From a virus, in IMG/VR virus record IMGVR_UViG_3300010160_000238, positions 1-22,908 of that record: DNA of 22,908 nt; one strand, given 5' to 3'. A model generated the notes under the pieces. It had not been told where the DNA came from, searched no databases, and worked only from the letters and a program-made list of their open reading frames with translations. Position 1 is the first letter of the stretch; each line of letters begins with the position of its first letter. The position numbers and the translations under genes were made by a program. Shown here piece by piece: positions 19,236-22,908 of this stretch.

Positions 19236-20687
19236 CTAGTCTTCAATTCCGCCGGTTACGGTAACTAAAATAGTTCCGGCTCGTGGAATTTCATTGAGTG
19301 CAAATACGGCATCTGCTATACCAGATTGAGCCGCACCTACCCGCGCTATTAAAGTAGGATTTGAATACGCTACACCTTGTGTTGCGGCAAGAGCCTCAAT
19401 TACATAGTGTAAAGAAATACGGTCAGCAAATTGAACGTTGTCAAATGTTAAAATTTCTTGTAATGCTTTTTCCGCGTTACTCTTAACAACACTTCTCTTG
19501 TACTGAGGTAAAGCATTTACTGTAACCGTAATGTTTACACCAACAAACGTTGGAGGAAGCAATGTAATACTTACATTTGGTGGAGTTTTATCTACAAAAA
19601 ATTGAGCAATTCTATTTCCAAGTTGTTGAAAAACGGCTGTTAAATTTCCAGAGCCGTCTAGTCCAGTATCGCCCGCTGGGGCAACATATAGATTAATGCT
19701 TGAGTAAACTTCTGATGTTGCGGTTGCTTTTGCAACTCCCGGAACTTGAAGTGCTAGGTCAGCATAATCTTTAAGAGACACGGCTCGTTGAATAGCACGA
19801 ATACTTGCTGGAGCATTTAAACGAATAGAGTCTGTAGATTCTGCGTCTACTCCACCCGAGGCTGCTGCCGCATTTGTTACAGTTAAACCGGGAGTAAAGT
19901 TTGTCACAATACTGTTTAAAGTTCCAACAGTTACGTTTCCTTGGGCTCCTCCGCCAATTCGATAGGCTACAAGAATTTCAGCGTTTGCTGGTGGAATTCT
20001 TCCACTAACTCCGTCTCCAAAAATAATAGTAGTAACTTCGTCCGCGTCAGTTGTGCTGTAGAAAACAGCGTCTGAACTACCAGCGTCAATAATGTAAGTA
20101 ACAGGTGAGTACACGGTGTCGTTTACTGTTACTGAAATGCTGTTACTAATAACAGGGGTTTCGGAAAGAATAAACTCTTGATCAGAGGTTCCATCAGATG
20201 TTCCCGCAACCTCCTCGTAGATAGTCTCACCTTCGGTTGCGGCTACGCTGATATTGCCATTTGCTGGAACGGTAACGGCTGCGTCTGTTTCAAATATAAT
20301 TTGCGTGTTTGTTCCATTTACTACAGTTGTGCTAGCTACTTGAGTTCCAGCAGGCACGACAATAGAAGCAGAAGTGCTGTTAAAAAACGATAATGTAGTG
20401 GTTGCTGGGATGCTGTCTACAGGGGTGTAGCCAAGAACATTTGCAATACGCAAAACGCTGTCTCGCTGGCTTGCTGTTGACAAGAAAGACTCATTAGCGG
20501 CTCTATCAATGTAGTAATTAAGTGAGTCGCCCATATAAGCAAACATTTCTAGCAAAACAATGCCGAAATCGGCTGGGTCACGGCTTACCCACTGTGGGGC
20601 GTAAAGAGGAATTAAATTAATTAAGTCTTCACGGATTGAGGCGTAATCACGGGAGGTGTAATCAACTTGTGGGACAAAGTCAGCCAT
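19236..20687 (-). CDS. Baseplate J / T4 gp6-like wedge protein
   Basis: The 483-residue protein opens with DYTSRDYASIREDLINLIPL and DPADFGIVLLEMFAYMGDSLNYYIDRAANESFL, the typical start of baseplate J-like proteins. It continues with a Gly/Ile/Phe-rich beta section (TIIFGDGVSGRIPPANAEI, YRIGGGAQGNV) and ends with SITLLPPTFVGVNITVTV and a C-terminal wedge part. In contractile tails it forms the wedge ring around the hub with gp25- and gpI-like proteins, and all three genes are adjacent here in the usual order. The ATG overlaps the gp25-like stop as TAATG, with AGGAG eight bases upstream. This gene is the main support for a contractile tail. Confidence 0.9.
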   Translation of the reverse strand: MADFVPQVDYTSRDYASIREDLINLIPLYAPQWVSRDPADFGIVLLEMFAYMGDSLNYYIDRAANESFLSTASQRDSVLRIANVLGYTPVDSIPATTTLSFFNSTSASIVVPAGTQVASTTVVNGTNTQIIFETDAAVTVPANGNISVAATEGETIYEEVAGTSDGTSDQEFILSETPVISNSISVTVNDTVYSPVTYIIDAGSSDAVFYSTTDADEVTTIIFGDGVSGRIPPANAEILVAYRIGGGAQGNVTVGTLNSIVTNFTPGLTVTNAAAASGGVDAESTDSIRLNAPASIRAIQRAVSLKDYADLALQVPGVAKATATSEVYSSINLYVAPAGDTGLDGSGNLTAVFQQLGNRIAQFFVDKTPPNVSITLLPPTFVGVNITVTVNALPQYKRSVVKSNAEKALQEILTFDNVQFADRISLHYVIEALAATQGVAYSNPTLIARVGAAQSGIADAVFALNEIPRAGTILVTVTGGIED

Positions 20688-21094
20688 TATGCAAGCTCCT
20701 GAATTAGATCGCCAGATCGGGTAAAGGTTCCAGCCTTAACGTCAAGACTGTCCACCTGTTTGTTTGGTAGCTCGTATTCTACAGAAATATTGAGCGCATC
20801 AACTCCTAAGCTACTTGACTCCTTTGTTACAGAAAGTCGCGTCAAGCTTAGCTCTGGCAGGTACTGGTTAAAAGCAGCGCCAATAGCCTTGCTCACATAC
20901 TCAGTCACAACACTTTCTGGCTCAAACACCGCTCCAGCAGCAACTGTTCCATATGTAGGTCGCATGACTCTACTATCAGGTGCTGTAAAAATTACCCCTA
21001 AAACACGGTCTTGGTATTGCTTAGAGGCTAAAGTAGTTGTATCAATAGCCCCCGATGTGTTAAACGAAAACGGTAATGAAATTGATGATGCCAT
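20687..21094 (-). CDS. gp25/baseplate W-like wedge protein
   Basis: The 135-residue protein (from the ATG at 21094) reads MASSISLPFSFNTSGAIDTT, and has QDRVLGVIFTAPDSRVMRPTYG and AIGAAFNQYLPELSLTRLSV. This is the gp25/GPW layout: a start strand, an arginine-rich turn around MRPTYG, and a helix ending near a strand. In T4, gp25 initiates sheath assembly on the baseplate wedge. I prefer 21094 because GGGAG lies seven bases upstream and the stop of the OB-hub gene overlaps as TAATG; ATG at 21112 would add six residues. It is the expected partner of the baseplate J protein encoded next. Confidence 0.85.
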   Translation of the reverse strand: MASSISLPFSFNTSGAIDTTTLASKQYQDRVLGVIFTAPDSRVMRPTYGTVAAGAVFEPESVVTEYVSKAIGAAFNQYLPELSLTRLSVTKESSSLGVDALNISVEYELPNKQVDSLDVKAGTFTRSGDLIQELA

Positions 21095-21615
21095 TAAAAT
21101 ACTCCCATCCATATTGGAAAGTTAGGGTCTCCGCCTTCAAACATGACCCAAACACCTTGATTTAAATCCGGCACCAACCTGTGAGGCGTGTGCTCAGGAA
21201 ATTCTGTAGTTATTTCTAGATTGTCATTCCATTTATTTTCTTCATCTGGATCCGTATCGTGAGCATGATCTAAGTTCCACGTAGTGTCGGGGCTCTTACC
21301 TGTGTGGTTATTGGTATGTGCTGCGGTATAGCTAAAGGTGTGGGTGTGGGAGCCAAAAGTAGAAACGGTAGTTCCACCAGTAGTTCCTGAAATTGCATGA
21401 TCTGCATGAGCATTAAGAAGCGCGGCTACCTCAGAGGCTAGGTGCTTTTTGTGGTCAGGGTGGTTAGCGTTAGAAAGTACAGGAAGGCACGGCCAAGCCC
21501 AGTCACTAATAGATTGCCCAAGCACCTGAGGAACTTGAACTTTAATACGATTTTTGTCAATAGGGTCGGCATTATCCATACAAACGGCTCTATATATGCC
21601 ATAGAACTTATCCAT
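21094..21615 (-). CDS. gp5/gpV-like OB-fold hub protein with His-rich insertion
   Basis: The 173-residue protein (ATG at 21615, with TTAGGAG five bases upstream) has an OB fold typical of baseplate hubs. YGIYRAVCMDNADPIDKNRI and VPQVLGQSISDWAWPCLPV form the first half, and LVPDLNQGVWVMFEGGDPNF and PIWMGVF the end. Between them, at about 48-145, is a histidine-rich insertion with HTH (90-92), HAH (117-119) and several single His residues. There is no long beta-helix or lysozyme domain after the OB fold. It should sit under the central tube as hub or spike base. An ATG at 21642 would add nine residues within the upstream gene and is less likely. The gene lies between the gp27-like and gp25-like genes. 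Confidence 0.8.
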   Translation of the reverse strand: MDKFYGIYRAVCMDNADPIDKNRIKVQVPQVLGQSISDWAWPCLPVLSNANHPDHKKHLASEVAALLNAHADHAISGTTGGTTVSTFGSHTHTFSYTAAHTNNHTGKSPDTTWNLDHAHDTDPDEENKWNDNLEITTEFPEHTPHRLVPDLNQGVWVMFEGGDPNFPIWMGVF

Positions 21616-22908
21616 TTGTTCTCCTAAGTTTTTTAACAACAACTGCCGACTTCCCAGTCTTTTTAGTTATTTTAACTAAATTTCCAGATGTACTTGCCCA
21701 CTTAGTTGCAATTATAGTCTTTCCAGCAGATTTAGGTTTAGCGCGATTTCCTATTTTTCCAAAACCAACTGGGGAGTTTTTGTTTGCGTTTTTTGTTCCC
21801 TTTTTAAGCGTAGTCCTACCCTTTTTGTTAGTTTGTCTAACGTTAGGAATAATTGTTCTTTTTGGACGACTATTTGGTACTTCACCCGTTCTTTTACCGC
21901 CCTTAGCCATACCAGCTCTAGTTCCAGCCGAACCCAAAGAGTCAGTTCCTAAATGTAAGATTGTTACGTATCGTTGGTTGCTATACGCTTCAGAATCAAT
22001 TACATGTTCCGCTTTAAGCACCACCCAATAACCCGCGTACGCTGATGCCACACCGTCTAAATACACTGGCATATCTGGATGCAAGTTAGGATCTCCAAGA
22101 ACTTTTGCGGTAGCACGATATGGAAACCTAGTTCTTTCATCCACAGACTTAGATTCGTTTTTTGCCATGTCGTAGTCGTTAACCACTACTCCAGTAGAGA
22201 AACTGTCAAAAAACTCAGGCTCATATTGTTTCTTTGCGGGCTTAGGTCGTTTTTGATTAGTTAACTGAATAACTTTTCCTGTGTGTTTATCCACACCCGA
22301 CATTGCCGCCGCTGATTTTATTTCTCCGTCGTGGTCTAAACTTTCGCCAATAAGAGGCTTAAAGGAGTAAAGAGTAGATCCTTGAGGATCGTTTGAGTCA
22401 CGAAGTACAAAGGTAGGAGCATTTTCTCGTTCTTGATCAAACAGCTTTGTTACTGGTTGAAAATGAATTTCAGAGTTTGTAATACGCAAAGAGTATCCAC
22501 ATTGTTTTGCTAATTTTTGTAACATTTCCATGTCAGTTAGACCAGCTTGTGAGACTTGATCGTACACACGTGGATGCGGTTCAGCTTTGTAACAAAAGTT
22601 GTTTCTTTTAGCAATTTTTACAACAATTTGATCAGCGGTTAGTTTTTTGTAAACTTGTTGGGAAGTCTGTTTTAAGTAGTAGGAAGCTCCAATAAAATGA
22701 GCTCTTACAAAGTTTACACCGGGGCTTATTACGGGCTCAACGTGATGTACATATGCGTTGTAGTCACGACTACCGTTGTCTCCATTAATTGTAAACTCAA
22801 CAGGAGTTCCCGGTCTAATATCATCAAAGTCTACGTCTACCTCACGAAATTGAAAATAACCAAACTCGTGCTTGTACCGCTCTTGCCAAAGTGTCATGTC
22901 AGAGACAC
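21608..22908 (-). CDS. gp27/late control D-like baseplate hub protein, start cut by window edge
   Basis: At least 433 residues are visible; the frame stays open to the window edge, so the ATG at 22897 may be internal. The part FREVDVDFDDIRPGTPVEFT and the following beta-rich stretch, LTDMEMLQKLAKQCGYSLRI and YWVVLKAEHVID resemble the gp27/P2 gpD hub family, which forms the ring between tail tube and spike. The last 105 residues (about 325-429 counted from the ATG) are strongly basic, with 29 Lys/Arg against a single Glu. Such an end is not typical of gpD. It overlaps the OB-hub gene by eight bases. Together the two proteins form the central hub. Confidence 0.78.
   Translation of the reverse strand, partial: VSDMTLWQERYKHEFGYFQFREVDVDFDDIRPGTPVEFTINGDNGSRDYNAYVHHVEPVISPGVNFVRAHFIGASYYLKQTSQQVYKKLTADQIVVKIAKRNNFCYKAEPHPRVYDQVSQAGLTDMEMLQKLAKQCGYSLRITNSEIHFQPVTKLFDQERENAPTFVLRDSNDPQGSTLYSFKPLIGESLDHDGEIKSAAAMSGVDKHTGKVIQLTNQKRPKPAKKQYEPEFFDSFSTGVVVNDYDMAKNESKSVDERTRFPYRATAKVLGDPNLHPDMPVYLDGVASAYAGYWVVLKAEHVIDSEAYSNQRYVTILHLGTDSLGSAGTRAGMAKGGKRTGEVPNSRPKRTIIPNVRQTNKKGRTTLKKGTKNANKNSPVGFGKIGNRAKPKSAGKTIIATKWASTSGNLVKITKKTGKSAVVVKKLRRTNG

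Noticed and set aside
20760-21125. 121-residue plus-strand frame over the gp25-like gene
   Set aside because: The opposite strand has a conserved wedge protein with good start signals; this frame matches no family and begins inside another gene.
1-22908. tRNA genes, integrase or lysis genes
   Set aside because: Gaps between genes are all shorter than about 75 bases and hold no cloverleaf-like sequence, and none of the coded proteins shows integrase, holin or endolysin motifs.

Overview
The window reads as part of the genome of a tailed, contractile (myovirus-type) bacteriophage of an actinobacterium. Every supportable gene lies on the minus strand, packed head to tail with ATGA or TAATG junctions, so transcription runs from position 22908 towards position 1. 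The phage call rests on a baseplate cluster next to a complete phage-type replisome. The actinobacterial host call rests mainly on a WhiB-family gene. The DNA is moderately A+T-rich, which would fit the low-GC freshwater actinobacteria (acI/Nanopelagicales type) better than Streptomyces or Mycobacterium. That last step is inference.

Region 1 (22908-16444) is the end of the tail module. It holds a gp27/gpD-like hub cut by the window edge, an OB-fold gp5/gpV-like hub with a histidine-rich insertion, a gp25-like wedge protein, a baseplate J (T4 gp6-like) protein, a small fibre-like protein, and a very large gpI-like protein carrying duplicated jelly-roll modules that probably bind the host surface.

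Region 2 (16443-9067) follows a 47-base gap with a weak promoter candidate. It holds a Rossmann-like unknown, a winged-helix replication initiator, a DnaC-like loader, a SWIM zinc-finger protein, an unknown, a DnaB-like helicase, a DnaG-like primase, a dNMP kinase, an SNF2-type helicase and a ribbon-helix-helix regulator. The linker part of the initiator gene is rich in inverted and direct repeats and is the best replication-origin candidate, in the manner of the lambda O gene.

Region 3 (9066-678) starts with a convincing promoter whose -10 box lies inside an inverted repeat, directly downstream of the ribbon-helix-helix gene. It holds a coiled-coil unknown, a MerR-like DNA-binding protein, a gp32-like zinc SSB, a strong hairpin, a family A DNA polymerase, an unknown, a zinc-ribbon protein, RecA, an Hjc-like nuclease, WhiB, a Cas4-like nuclease, a helical protein that may be a UvsY-like recombination mediator, a RuvC-like resolvase, an FmdB-type zinc ribbon and small unknowns. 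Region 4 (677-1) ends with another zinc ribbon and a SpoVS-like protein cut by the window edge.

Together the genes describe a phage that builds its own replisome and also carries a T4-like recombination set (RecA/UvsX, possible UvsY, SNF2 helicase in the place of UvsW, gp32-like SSB, junction nucleases). Several small zinc proteins and two or three DNA-binding regulators complete the module. Terminase, capsid, portal, tail sheath, lysis and integration genes lie outside the window, so lifestyle cannot be decided here.
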